A stretch of 5,871 nucleotides of DNA from assembly GCA_946478765.1 (NCBI GenBank), contig CAMLDH010000254.1, positions 1-5,871 of the forward strand, in the 5' to 3' direction. The stretch comes from an uncultured Oxalobacteraceae bacterium (GTDB taxonomy: Bacteria; Pseudomonadota; Gammaproteobacteria; Burkholderiales; Burkholderiaceae). Below, one piece after another: positions 1 through 5,871 of the stretch. Both the position numbers and the translations under genes were made by a program. The notes below the pieces were generated by a model. That model was not told the origin of the DNA. It searched no databases and saw only the letters and a program-made list of their open reading frames with translations. Numbering within the stretch: position 1 is the first letter of the stretch; the number at the start of each line of letters is the position of its first letter.

Positions 1-55
1 CACTGCCGGGATTGTACCCTGCCGTGCCTCGATGGGACAGCAACCAATGCATTCA
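1..55. other. Non-coding left edge, possible minus-strand -10 box
   Basis: This short stretch lies left of the inverted-repeat element and contains no supportable gene. Read on the minus strand it has a TACAAT hexamer (plus positions 11-16) that could be the -10 box of a gene leaving the window to the left. No good -35 is found at 16-18 bp spacing, so the promoter idea is weak. In related betaproteobacteria purD is often followed by hemF on the same strand, which would fit a minus-strand promoter here, but no hemF sequence is visible. Confidence 0.2.
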
Positions 56-135
56 GACTTATACCAATCTGACCGCATAACGTGACAAATGGAATCGATG
101 GATTTTTTCGGCTGGCAAGGGTGTAGCAGGGAATT

Positions 136-153
136 CGGACAGCATGCTGTCCG
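136..153. repeat. 18-bp perfect palindrome inside the element
   Basis: CGGACAGCATGCTGTCCG is its own reverse complement over all 18 bases. It lies in the core of the inverted-repeat element, 11 bp from a second, longer palindrome. It could be a site for a dimeric DNA-binding protein or a structural part of the element. No protein partner can be named. Confidence 0.7.
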
Positions 154-164
154 CCTGCGTAACG

Positions 165-186
165 GTCTGCGCTTGCAAGCGCAGAC
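165..186. repeat. 22-bp perfect palindrome inside the element
   Basis: The left half GTCTGCGCTTG is followed directly by its exact reverse complement CAAGCGCAGAC, giving 22 bases of perfect dyad symmetry with no loop. Such spacer-free symmetry is more typical of a protein-binding or cruciform-forming DNA site than of a stable RNA hairpin. A smaller hairpin (CCCT-GCA-AGGG, 190-200) follows closely. Confidence 0.7.
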
Positions 187-227
187 GCGCCCTGCAAGGG
201 AGAGGAGGCGCCATAGCGAGCGCAGCC

Positions 228-250
228 TGCCCCCGCGAAGGCGGGGGGCA
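228..250. repeat. GC-rich hairpin near right end of the element
   Basis: TGCCCCCGC (228-236) and GCGGGGGGCA (241-250) pair around a GAAG loop, with one bulged G in the right half. The stem would be very stable in either DNA strand. No T-run follows in a position that would make it a classical intrinsic terminator, so it is recorded only as structure within the element. Confidence 0.5.
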
Positions 251-321
251 ACGACGAACAACGCAGTCAGACGGAAAAAGACGCGATTCCATGTCACGTT
301 ATGCGGTCAGATTGGTATTAG

Positions 322-1596
322 TCAGTTATGCCGTTTGAGCGCGCGCCAGCCGATATCGCGGCGGAACTGCATGCCGTCAAAATGAATCTGGTCGACCGCC
401 TGATAGGCTTCTTTCTGTGCCATTTTCACGCTGTCGCCCAAACCGACCACACAGAGCACGCGTCCACCGGACGTGGCCAGCGTGTTGCCATTCAAGGTCG
501 TGCCGGCATGGAACGTAATATGACTGTCCGTCTCCTGCGGGATGCCGGAAATCACATCGCCTTTGCGCGGCGCATCCGGATAGCCGGCCGCCGCCATCAC
601 AACGCCCAGTGCAGTGCGGCGGTCCCACTCCAGTTCGATTGCATCGAGCGTGCCGCTAACCGCATGTTCCATCACAGTCACGAGATCCGTCTTCAGGCGC
701 GCCATGATCGGTTGTGTTTCCGGGTCGCCCATGCGGCAATTGAATTCCAGTGTCTTCGCATTGCCCTTGCTGTCAATCATCAGGCCGGCATACAGGAAAC
801 CGGTAAACGGAATGCCATCCTTGGCCATGCCCTGCACGGTCGGTATGATGATTTCGCGCATCACACGCGCATGCAGCGCGGGCGTGACGATCGGCGCCGG
901 CGAATACGCACCCATGCCGCCGGTATTCGGACCTTCATCGTTATCCTGCAGGCGCTTGTGATCCTGGCTGGTAGCCAGCGGCAGGATGTTCTTGCCGTCC
1001 ACCATGACGATGAAGCTGGCTTCTTCGCCCACCAGGAATTCTTCGATCACGACGCGCGCACCGGCATCGCCCAGCCGGTTATCGGACAACATCATGTCGA
1101 CTGCGGCATGCGCTTCATGCAGATTCATGGCAACCACGACGCCTTTGCCGGCCGCCAGGCCGTCGGCCTTGATCACGATCGGCGCGCCTTTGCGGCTGAC
1201 GTAATCGTGCGCGTCGGCGACCTTGGAGAAGGTCTGGTATTCCGCAGTCGGAATGCCATGGCGCTGCATGAACGCTTTGGCGAAATCCTTCGAGCTTTCC
1301 AGTTGCGCAGCTTCTTTGGTCGGACCGAAAATCTTCAATCCCTGATCGCGAAACACATTGACGATACCGGCGGCCAACGGCGTTTCCGGGCCAACTACGG
1401 TCAATGCAATATTTTCCTTTTGCACAAATTGCGCCAGCCACAGCGGGTCGGTGATGGGTATGTTTTCCAGGCGTCCGTCCAGCGCGGTGCCGCCGTTGCC
1501 CGGCGCGACATAGACCATTTGAATCCGCGTGGATTGCGCAAGCTTCCAAGCCAGGGCATGTTCACGGCCGCCTGAACCGACTACCAAAATTTTCAT
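322..1596 (-). CDS. purD: Phosphoribosylamine-glycine ligase (GAR synthetase)
   Basis: This 424-residue cytosolic enzyme catalyses step two of purine synthesis: ATP-dependent joining of glycine to 5-phosphoribosylamine to give GAR. The N-domain begins MKILVVGSGGREHALAWKL (1-19), the standard PurD start, followed by VAPGNGGT (30-37) and VVGPETPLAAG (67-77). The ATP-grasp part shows FGPTKEAAQLESSKDFAK (90-107), IKADGLAAGKGVVV (142-155), the QDHKRLQDNDEGPNTGGMGAYSP stretch (211-233), and the metal-binding LEFNCRMGDPETQ region (283-295). The C-terminal domain is complete and ends DIGWRALKRHN. Length is normal for the family. No purine-rich Shine-Dalgarno precedes the ATG; the leader is T-rich instead. 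It lies 59 bp downstream of yebC on the same strand and is probably cotranscribed with it. Its stop codon falls inside the right arm of the inverted-repeat element, so its 3' end was possibly reshaped by that element. Identity is secure. Confidence 0.97.
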   Translation of the reverse strand: MKILVVGSGGREHALAWKLAQSTRIQMVYVAPGNGGTALDGRLENIPITDPLWLAQFVQKENIALTVVGPETPLAAGIVNVFRDQGLKIFGPTKEAAQLESSKDFAKAFMQRHGIPTAEYQTFSKVADAHDYVSRKGAPIVIKADGLAAGKGVVVAMNLHEAHAAVDMMLSDNRLGDAGARVVIEEFLVGEEASFIVMVDGKNILPLATSQDHKRLQDNDEGPNTGGMGAYSPAPIVTPALHARVMREIIIPTVQGMAKDGIPFTGFLYAGLMIDSKGNAKTLEFNCRMGDPETQPIMARLKTDLVTVMEHAVSGTLDAIELEWDRRTALGVVMAAAGYPDAPRKGDVISGIPQETDSHITFHAGTTLNGNTLATSGGRVLCVVGLGDSVKMAQKEAYQAVDQIHFDGMQFRRDIGWRALKRHN

Positions 1597-1655
1597 GAGA
1601 ATGAATAAAAAACGGTTGCTTGAATGAGGTCTCGAATCGGTGGGTAATGCGCCAC

Positions 1656-2381
1656 TTATGCGTCAATGACGGCGTTGGTATACACCTCTTGCACGTCGTC
1701 CAGATTTTCCAGCGCATCCAGTAGCTTTTGCATCTTGACTGCATCGTCGCCGGTAAACACAGTCTCGGTGGAGGGCTTCATCGTGACTTCGGCCACTTCC
1801 GGCTTGAACCCGGCTTTCTCCAGCGTTTCCTTGATGGCGGATAAATCATGCGGCGGGCAAATGACTTCAATGCCGCCTTCGTCGTCCGTCACCACGTCTT
1901 CAGCGCCGGCTTCCAGTGCCGCTTCCATCAGCGCATCTTCATTGGTGCCCGGCGCAAAGAACATCTGGCCGCAATGCGTAAACAGGAAGGCGACCGAACC
2001 CTCGGCACCCATGTTGCCGCCAAACTTCGAAAACGCGTGGCGCACTTCCGCCACTGTGCGCACCCGGTTGTCGGTCATGCAGTCGACGATGATGGCCGCG
2101 CCGTTGATGCCATACCCCTCGTAACGGATTTCTTCATAGTTGGCGCCATCGAGTCCGCCGGTGCCGCGCTGAATCGCGCGTGCGACGTTATCCTTCGGCA
2201 TATTGGCATCGGCGGCTTTTTCCACCGCCAGACGCAGGCGCGGGTTGGTGGCGATATCGCCGCCGCCCAGACGTGCACCGACCGTGATTTCCTTGATCAA
2301 GCGGGTCCAGATCTTGCCGCGCTTGGCATCGGTTGCCGCTTTTTTATGCTTGATATTGGCCCATTTGCTATGTCCAGCCAT
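1656..2381 (-). CDS. yebC: YebC/PmpR family protein (TACO1-like)
   Basis: This 241-residue protein has the full YebC/PmpR/TACO1 layout. The N-terminal signature [20 protein letters not shown] (1-20) is followed by the basic stretch around [12 protein letters not shown] (21-32), then [17 protein letters not shown] (60-76) and the [22 protein letters not shown] region (104-125). An acidic C-terminal half ends in [14 protein letters not shown]. Family members were first described as DNA-binding transcription regulators, for example PmpR acting on quorum sensing in Pseudomonas. The mitochondrial relative TACO1 and more recent bacterial work point to a role on the ribosome, helping translation of difficult, proline-rich stretches. 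Which role applies here cannot be read from sequence. The ATG is preceded by AGGA (plus 2392-2395, 10-nt spacing), supporting this start. It is the promoter-proximal gene ahead of purD, a neighbourhood common in betaproteobacteria. Confidence 0.95.
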   Translation of the reverse strand: MAGHSKWANIKHKKAATDAKRGKIWTRLIKEITVGARLGGGDIATNPRLRLAVEKAADANMPKDNVARAIQRGTGGLDGANYEEIRYEGYGINGAAIIVDCMTDNRVRTVAEVRHAFSKFGGNMGAEGSVAFLFTHCGQMFFAPGTNEDALMEAALEAGAEDVVTDDEGGIEVICPPHDLSAIKETLEKAGFKPEVAEVTMKPSTETVFTGDDAVKMQKLLDALENLDDVQEVYTNAVIDA

Positions 2382-2488
2382 GACGACTCTTTCCTAGGTG
2401 TGAATGGGTGACGGTGTGCCGGCAGGGCGCTCGGGAAAATGATTCGCCGCCGCAATCACGACTTTGGCCGCCCCTGAAACAATCCGCG

Positions 2489-2523
2489 ATTTTACCATAT
2501 GCCCCCCTCTCAAAAGCCGTCAA
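2489..2523 (-). promoter_or_regulatory. Candidate sigma70 promoter for yebC-purD
   Basis: On the minus strand TTGACG (plus 2518-2523) stands 18 bp before TATGGT (2494-2499). Overlapping this, TGGTAAAAT (2489-2497) forms an extended -10 element (TG, one base, then TAAAAT). Either arrangement would start transcription roughly 95-110 nt upstream of the yebC ATG. The two overlapping -10 choices cannot be separated by eye. A GGGGGG run lies in the spacer. Confidence 0.45.
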
Positions 2524-2642
2524 GATGCGCTAAAGGCGTGCAAAATCTGCTTCCGATAGACAAGATGGCGCGTGTGGAGAGGAGGTCACGGCACCCTCAA
2601 ATCTATTGATTGCGGTTAACAGCGAGCGATTCGTTAAGCCTT

Positions 2643-2648
2643 TACAAT
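2643..2648 (+). promoter_or_regulatory. Candidate -10 box placing transcription start on the transporter ATG
   Basis: TACAAT (5 of 6 to the sigma70 consensus) is followed by 6 nt and then the ATG at 2655, so transcription would begin at or next to the start codon and give a leaderless mRNA. No convincing -35 exists at 16-18 bp; TTAACA (2616-2621) is 21 bp away. A Shine-Dalgarno is also missing before this ATG, which agrees with the leaderless idea. Confidence 0.35.
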
Positions 2649-2654
2649 CTGGGC

Positions 2655-3566
2655 ATGACTGCCACTTCCCTGACTCGTACCGCGCAACAAACCTTCCTGG
2701 CCGGCTTGGCCATCGCGATTTCCGGCGCCGTCCTGTTTTCCACCAAAGCCATTGTGGCAAAGCTGATTTACCGGTACCAGGTCGATGCTGTGACCCTGAT
2801 TGCATTCCGCATGCTGTTTTCGCTGCCGTTTTTTGCTGGGATCGCGCTATGGAAAGCGAAAACCGAAGCGCCGCTGACGAATGGGGATCGCGGCCGCATC
2901 GTGGTGCTGGGCTTGATCGGCTACTATCTATCGAGTTTTCTCGACTTTTTGGGATTGCAATATATTTCCGTAGGTCTGGAGCGTCTGATTTTGTTCCTGA
3001 CGCCATCTTTCGTGCTGCTAATTGCGGTCTTCTTTTTGAAGAAAAAAATCGGTGTGCTGGAATGGATGGCGCTCGGCACCGCGTATCTGGGCACGGTACT
3101 GGTATTCATGCACGATGCGAAATTGGGCGGTGCCAATGTGGCGCTGGGCAGCGCATTCGTATTGGGAAGTGCGTTGTCCTACGCACTTTATTTGTTGGTC
3201 TCCGGTGAATTGGTTCGACGGGTCGGTGCATTGCGTCTGGTCGCGTATGCGATGTGCGTGTCGAGCGCGGCATGTATCTTACAGTTCTTTGTGCTCCGCC
3301 CGGCGTCGATGCTAGTGCAGCCGGCCGCGGTCTACGGCTTGTCGCTGGTTAATGCGGTGTTGTGCACCGTACTGCCGGTGTTTTTGACCATGATCGCGGT
3401 CGCGCGCATCGGGGCGGCGAGCACATCGCAAGCCGGCATGATCGGTCCGGTTGCCACATTGTTTTTAGGCGCCGTCATTCTGGGGGAGCCGATTACCGGC
3501 ATTCAATTAGCCGGCACTGCATTGGTATTGACTGGCATTTATTTGTTATCCAGGAAAAAGACATAG
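2655..3566 (+). CDS. EamA-domain DMT-superfamily transporter
   Basis: This 303-residue inner-membrane protein has about ten hydrophobic segments (roughly 14-36, 44-66, 82-100, 108-127, 134-151, 163-182, 193-213, 226-248, 259-277 and 282-299). They arrange as two EamA repeats of five segments each, the standard drug/metabolite transporter fold. Typical features are AISGAVLFSTKAIVAKL (21-37) early in repeat one, and the C-terminal LGEPITGIQLAGTALVLTGI stretch (276-295) followed by a basic tail, SRKKT. Family members move amino acids, nucleosides or other small metabolites; the substrate here cannot be told. An in-frame TTG at 2610 would add 15 residues, but the ATG at 2655 gives the usual N-terminus and lies just after a -10-like box, so it is preferred. 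It is divergent from yebC and heads a tightly spaced plus-strand gene run; the next gene starts 8 bp after its stop. Confidence 0.9.
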   Translation: MTATSLTRTAQQTFLAGLAIAISGAVLFSTKAIVAKLIYRYQVDAVTLIAFRMLFSLPFFAGIALWKAKTEAPLTNGDRGRIVVLGLIGYYLSSFLDFLGLQYISVGLERLILFLTPSFVLLIAVFFLKKKIGVLEWMALGTAYLGTVLVFMHDAKLGGANVALGSAFVLGSALSYALYLLVSGELVRRVGALRLVAYAMCVSSAACILQFFVLRPASMLVQPAAVYGLSLVNAVLCTVLPVFLTMIAVARIGAASTSQAGMIGPVATLFLGAVILGEPITGIQLAGTALVLTGIYLLSRKKT

Positions 3567-3569
3567 GAG
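3565..3569 (+). promoter_or_regulatory. Shine-Dalgarno overlapping the transporter stop codon
   Basis: AGGAG begins inside the TAG stop of the transporter (3564-3566) and sits 5 nt before the ATG at 3575. Ribosomes finishing the transporter would be placed directly on the next start, so translational coupling is likely. The site also fixes the SDR start at 3575 rather than at the much longer upstream-open frame. Confidence 0.7.
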
Positions 3570-3574
3570 TTTCA

Positions 3575-4354
3575 ATGGATCTCGGTATTCGTGGCAAACA
3601 TGCGCTGGTGTGCGGCGCGAGCAAGGGCCTGGGTCGCGGTTGTGCCGAGGCATTGGCGGCCGAGGGCGTGCAAGTGACCCTGGTCGCGCGCAATACGGAC
3701 ACGCTGGAAGCGGCTGCCGCGGACATCCGGCGCAGCACCGGCGCCGTGGTCACGCCGGTCGCGTGCGATATCACGACGGCCGAAGGCCGCGCCAAGGCGC
3801 TCATTGCCTGTCCCCAGCCTGATATCCTGATCACGAACGCTGGCGGTCCGCCGTCTGGCGATTTTCGCAACTGGAGCCGTGACGACTGGATCGCGGCGCT
3901 CGATGCCAATATGCTGACGCCGATCGAATTGATCAAAGCCACGGTCGACGGCATGATCGCGCGCCGCTTCGGCCGTATCGTCAACATCACGTCCAGTGCG
4001 GTGAAAGCGCCGATTGATATATTGGGATTATCCAACGGCGCGCGCGCCGGTTTGACCGGTTTCGTCGCCGGGCTGGCGCGCAAAACCGTCATGCACAACG
4101 TTACGATCAACAACTTGCTGCCGGGGCCATTCGATACCGATCGCTTGAACGCTATATTGGCGGCGTCGGCCGCCGCGACCGGCAAAAGCCTGGAGGACAT
4201 ACGCGATGCCCGGCGCCTGCAGAATCCGGCGCAGCGTTTTGGCACGGCGGCCGAATTTGGCGCAGTCTGTGCATTTCTATGCAGCAGCCATGCAGGCTAC
4301 ATGACCGGGCAAAACATTTTGCTGGATGGTGGCGCTTATCCGGGAACATTTTAG
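3575..4354 (+). CDS. Atypical SDR-family protein lacking the Tyr-Lys catalytic pair
   Basis: This 259-residue protein has the Rossmann fold of classical short-chain dehydrogenases/reductases. It shows the cofactor loop CGASKGLGRG (13-22, the TGxxxGxG position), an acidic CDIT (64-67), NAGGPPSG (88-95), the structural Asn in DANM (110-113), ITSSAV (138-143) and the C-terminal GYMTGQNILLDGGAYPGTF (241-259). An Arg at position 39 (VARN) could favour NADP(H). The catalytic Ser position is kept (S140/S141), but 13 residues on, where Tyr-x-x-x-Lys should stand, the sequence reads SNGAR (153-157), so Tyr is Ser and Lys is Arg. The rest of the helix (AGLTGFVAGLAR) is intact, so this is not decay. SDR proteins with NAGGPP and a substituted motif of this type are known to me as a recurring subfamily, often annotated as 3-oxoacyl-ACP reductase-like, but without a firm function. 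The substrate is unknown, and ordinary Tyr-dependent hydride transfer chemistry is doubtful. The gene is probably coupled to the transporter upstream. Confidence 0.88.
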   Translation: MDLGIRGKHALVCGASKGLGRGCAEALAAEGVQVTLVARNTDTLEAAAADIRRSTGAVVTPVACDITTAEGRAKALIACPQPDILITNAGGPPSGDFRNWSRDDWIAALDANMLTPIELIKATVDGMIARRFGRIVNITSSAVKAPIDILGLSNGARAGLTGFVAGLARKTVMHNVTINNLLPGPFDTDRLNAILAASAAATGKSLEDIRDARRLQNPAQRFGTAAEFGAVCAFLCSSHAGYMTGQNILLDGGAYPGTF

Positions 4355-4393
4355 AAACAAGCTATTTTTTAACATTACGTACACGGAGCCACG

Positions 4394-4783
4394 GTGAAAA
4401 AACGTATCGCATTGATTGCCCACGACAAGAAAAAAGACGATATGGTCGAATTGGCGGCGGAATATGCCAATTTCCTGCGCCAATGCATCGTGATGGCAAC
4501 CGGCACCACCGGCAAGCGTCTGGCCGCAGAGGTCGGACTCACGATCGAGCGCAAATTATCCGGCCCTTTCGGCGGCGATCTGCAAATCGGCGCCGAGCTG
4601 GTGGAGGGCAAGATCGATTGCCTCGTGTTCCTGCGCGATCCAATGACGCCGCAGCCGCATGAGCCCGACATCAATGCGTTGGTGCGGGCATGCGACGTGC
4701 ATAATGTCGCGTGTGCGACGAATATGTCGACCGCACGGCTGGTGTTGTCGCAACTCCAGTCGCCCCGTCATTCGCATTCTTGA
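4394..4783 (+). CDS. mgsA: Methylglyoxal synthase
   Basis: This 129-residue cytosolic enzyme converts dihydroxyacetone phosphate to methylglyoxal and phosphate, a bypass of lower glycolysis used when sugar phosphates build up or phosphate is short. Motifs match the family: ALIAHDKKK (6-14) with His10 and Asp11; phosphate-binding TGTTGK (36-41); SGPFGGD (56-62), whose Asp62 corresponds to catalytic Asp71 of the E. coli enzyme; FLRDP (79-83) with Asp82; and PHEPDI (88-93), whose His89 and Asp92 match E. coli His98 and Asp101 with identical spacing. C-terminal [11 protein letters not shown] (104-114) is typical. The protein is shorter than the 152-residue E. coli form, missing N- and C-terminal extensions, but is close to other compact bacterial versions, so it is not truncated. 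The GTG start is supported by GGAG at 4385-4388. It follows the SDR gene by 39 bp and precedes the reductase gene by 15 bp. Confidence 0.94.
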   Translation: MKKRIALIAHDKKKDDMVELAAEYANFLRQCIVMATGTTGKRLAAEVGLTIERKLSGPFGGDLQIGAELVEGKIDCLVFLRDPMTPQPHEPDINALVRACDVHNVACATNMSTARLVLSQLQSPRHSHS

Positions 4784-4798
4784 ACAAGCGAGTCCCCC

Positions 4799-5773
4799 AT
4801 GCCTAAAGCAATCAGAATAGTCAAAACCGGTGGTCCCGAGGTGATGGAATATGTCGAGGTCGAGGTCGGCGATCCCGGGCCAGGAGAAGCGCGCGTGCGC
4901 CACGCGGCATGCGGACTGAATTACATCGACGTGTATTTTCGCAACGGCACCTATCCGCAACCGCTGCCGGCTGGTTTGGGCATGGAAGGCGCGGGCGTGG
5001 TGGAGGCGGTGGGCGAGGGCGTGTCGCATGTCAAGCCGGGCGACCGCGTCGCGTATGCCGGACGGCCGACCGGCGCCTATGCAGAAGTGCGCGTGATGCC
5101 GGCAGCGATTCTGGTGAACGTGCCGGATTCGATCGATTTCGACACAGCTGCCGCGATGATGCTGCAGGGCTTGACGGTGCAATACCTGTTTCGTCGTACC
5201 TTTGTGCTGCGCGGCGGGGAAACCATCCTGTTCCATGCAGCCGCGGGCGGCGTTGGTTTGATCGCCTGCCAGTGGGCAAGAGCGCTGGGCGTGACAGTAA
5301 TCGGCACGGTCGGCTCCGACGAAAAGGCGGCACTGGCCAAGGCGCATGGTTGCACCCATACCATCAACTACAACAAAGAAAATTTTGTCGAACGCGTCAA
5401 GGACCTGACCGGCGGCAAAGGCGTGCCGGTGGTGTATGACTCGATCGGCAAGGATACGTTTACCGGTTCACTTGACTGCCTGGCGCCGCTCGGCATGATG
5501 GTGAGTTACGGCAGCGCTTCCGGACCGGTGCCGCCTTTCACCTTGAACGAACTCGCGTCGCGCGGTTCTCTCTTCATCACCCGCCCGACGCTATTTACTT
5601 ACACGGCCAAACGCGACGATCTGGAGCTGATGGCGTCCGAACTGTTCGGCATGGTTGACAGCGGAAAAATCAACATCGATATTAATCAGCGTTATGCGCT
5701 GGAAGAGGTGGCGCAAGCGCATGCTGACCTGGAGTCGCGCAAGACGACCGGCTCCACCATCCTGATTCCTTGA
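4799..5773 (+). CDS. qor: NADPH:quinone oxidoreductase (zeta-crystallin-type MDR)
   Basis: This 324-residue zinc-free medium-chain dehydrogenase/reductase belongs to the QOR/zeta-crystallin branch. The N-terminal GroES-like domain has CGLNYIDVYFRNGTYP (38-53), GLGMEGAGVVEAVGEGV (59-75) and KPGDRVAY (79-86). The nucleotide-binding Rossmann domain shows LFHAAAGGVGLIACQWARALG (144-164) with the AxxGxxG loop, then a typical VYDSIGKDTF (212-221). The end, LEEVAQAHADLESRKTTGSTILIP, is complete and family-typical. Such enzymes use NADPH to reduce quinones or reactive unsaturated carbonyls in the cytosol. The zinc ligands of alcohol dehydrogenases are absent. Its place directly after mgsA (15-bp gap) suggests a possible role near reactive-carbonyl metabolism, but this is inference. 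A clear Shine-Dalgarno is not seen (only AGCGAG at 4787-4792), so translation may depend partly on coupling. The start matches the usual family N-terminus. Confidence 0.93.
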   Translation: MPKAIRIVKTGGPEVMEYVEVEVGDPGPGEARVRHAACGLNYIDVYFRNGTYPQPLPAGLGMEGAGVVEAVGEGVSHVKPGDRVAYAGRPTGAYAEVRVMPAAILVNVPDSIDFDTAAAMMLQGLTVQYLFRRTFVLRGGETILFHAAAGGVGLIACQWARALGVTVIGTVGSDEKAALAKAHGCTHTINYNKENFVERVKDLTGGKGVPVVYDSIGKDTFTGSLDCLAPLGMMVSYGSASGPVPPFTLNELASRGSLFITRPTLFTYTAKRDDLELMASELFGMVDSGKINIDINQRYALEEVAQAHADLESRKTTGSTILIP

Positions 5774-5782
5774 GGCCGTGAC

Positions 5783-5871
5783 ATGAATGAGCAAGAACCG
5801 GTAGAGAACCCCATGAATCACCCGGAAGAACCGCCGATGGGAACAGACGACACGCCCAAATTCGGCCGTTT
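5783..5871 (+). CDS. Start of unidentified gene, cut by right edge
   Basis: An open frame begins at ATG 5783 and runs to the window end without a stop (29 complete codons). The reductase stop codon TGA (5771-5773) overlaps a GAGG Shine-Dalgarno (5772-5775) 7 nt before the ATG, a good sign that the frame is real and coupled to the gene before it. The visible N-terminus, MNEQEPVENPMNHPEEPPMG followed by TDDTPKFGR, is acidic and rich in Pro and Glu, with no signal peptide or membrane segment; it looks like a disordered leader before a domain that lies outside the window. In-frame ATGs at 5813 and 5837 are possible later starts but lack a comparable ribosome site. I do not recognise the protein. 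Confidence 0.65.
   Translation, partial: MNEQEPVENPMNHPEEPPMGTDDTPKFGR

Larger units (their letters stand above)
56..323. mobile_element. MITE-like element with long terminal inverted repeats
   Basis: Positions 61-86 (ATACCAATCTGACC... to ...ACGTGAC) are the exact reverse complement of 293-318, a 26-nt perfect match. Outward, four of the next five bases still pair (56-60 against 319-323). Inward, after a 2-nt gap, ATGGAATCG (89-97) pairs with 284-292, and a T-run followed by a C/G-rich stretch continues the similarity to about 114 and 268. The arms are therefore about 55-60 nt, enclosing a GC-rich core of about 150 bp with two perfect palindromes and a GC-rich hairpin. There is no transposase or plausible ORF inside. 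The size (about 270 bp), long TIRs and lack of coding capacity fit a non-autonomous miniature element. I could not define a clean target-site duplication or assign an IS family. The right arm overlaps the purD stop codon (322-324). As RNA, the region could also fold into one long hairpin and act as a 3' processing or termination structure for purD. Confidence 0.65.

Noticed and set aside
59..385. Short open frames on both strands across the inverted-repeat element (for example plus 89-385 and minus 59-292)
   Set aside because: Both start with Met-Glu-Ser simply because the inverted repeat contains the same ATGGAATC in each arm. They lack ribosome sites and protein-like composition, and one runs into purD antisense.
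328..1575. A 415-codon open frame on the plus strand fully antisense to purD
   Set aside because: It mirrors the GC-biased codon pattern of purD. The translation has no recognisable motif and is rich in His, Arg and Ala as expected of a shadow frame, while purD is unmistakable.
1848..2411. A 187-codon plus-strand open frame antisense to yebC
   Set aside because: No motif or ribosome site, and complete overlap with the clearly recognised yebC gene.
2565..2609. A 14-residue upstream ORF (MARVERRSRHPQIY) before the transporter
   Set aside because: No Shine-Dalgarno of its own and no regulatory codon pattern. If the promoter at 2643 is right, this stretch is not transcribed.
2610..2654. TTG at 2610 as the transporter start
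   Set aside because: The added residues (MRLTASDSLSLYNLG) are not transporter-like and overlap the promoter-like TACAAT box; the strong SD-like sequence upstream is about 24 nt away, too far to serve it.
3362..3574. N-terminal extension of the SDR frame upstream of 3575
   Set aside because: It overlaps the transporter coding sequence in another frame and encodes a His/Arg-rich shadow. The ATG at 3575 has a well-placed AGGAG and gives the standard SDR N-terminus.

Overview
The window looks like chromosomal DNA of a betaproteobacterium, most likely Burkholderiales and possibly close to Oxalobacteraceae. This rests on the yebC-purD adjacency, the moderately high GC content, the codon use, and a small methylglyoxal synthase clustered with a zeta-crystallin-type quinone oxidoreductase. 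The placement is inferred from gene content and style, not from a database search.

Layout: positions 1-321 carry no convincing gene. Most of this stretch (about 56-323) is a compact element bounded by long inverted repeats. It has a perfect 26-nt core in each arm, imperfect arms of about 55-60 nt, and internal perfect palindromes, and it resembles a non-autonomous MITE-like insertion. Its right arm overlaps the stop codon of purD. Next come two minus-strand genes, purD (322-1596) and, upstream of it, yebC (1656-2381), probably cotranscribed from a promoter near 2489-2523. The 273-bp region 2382-2654 is a divergent control region.

From 2655 on, all genes are on the plus strand and closely packed: an EamA/DMT-family transporter (2655-3566), an atypical SDR protein (3575-4354), methylglyoxal synthase mgsA (4394-4783), an NADPH:quinone oxidoreductase-type MDR enzyme (4799-5773), and the start of an unidentified gene cut by the right edge (from 5783). 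Gaps are 8, 39, 15 and 9 bp, so one operon is plausible.

Functionally, the minus-strand pair is housekeeping: purine synthesis and a ribosome-associated or regulatory YebC protein. The plus-strand run joins a metabolite exporter or importer, an SDR, a methylglyoxal-forming enzyme and a carbonyl/quinone reductase. A link through reactive-carbonyl metabolism is possible but inferred. No defence system, CRISPR array, tRNA or rRNA was seen. The two points most worth a second look are the inverted-repeat element fused to the purD 3' end, and the SDR in which the catalytic Tyr-x-x-x-Lys is replaced by Ser-x-x-x-Arg.
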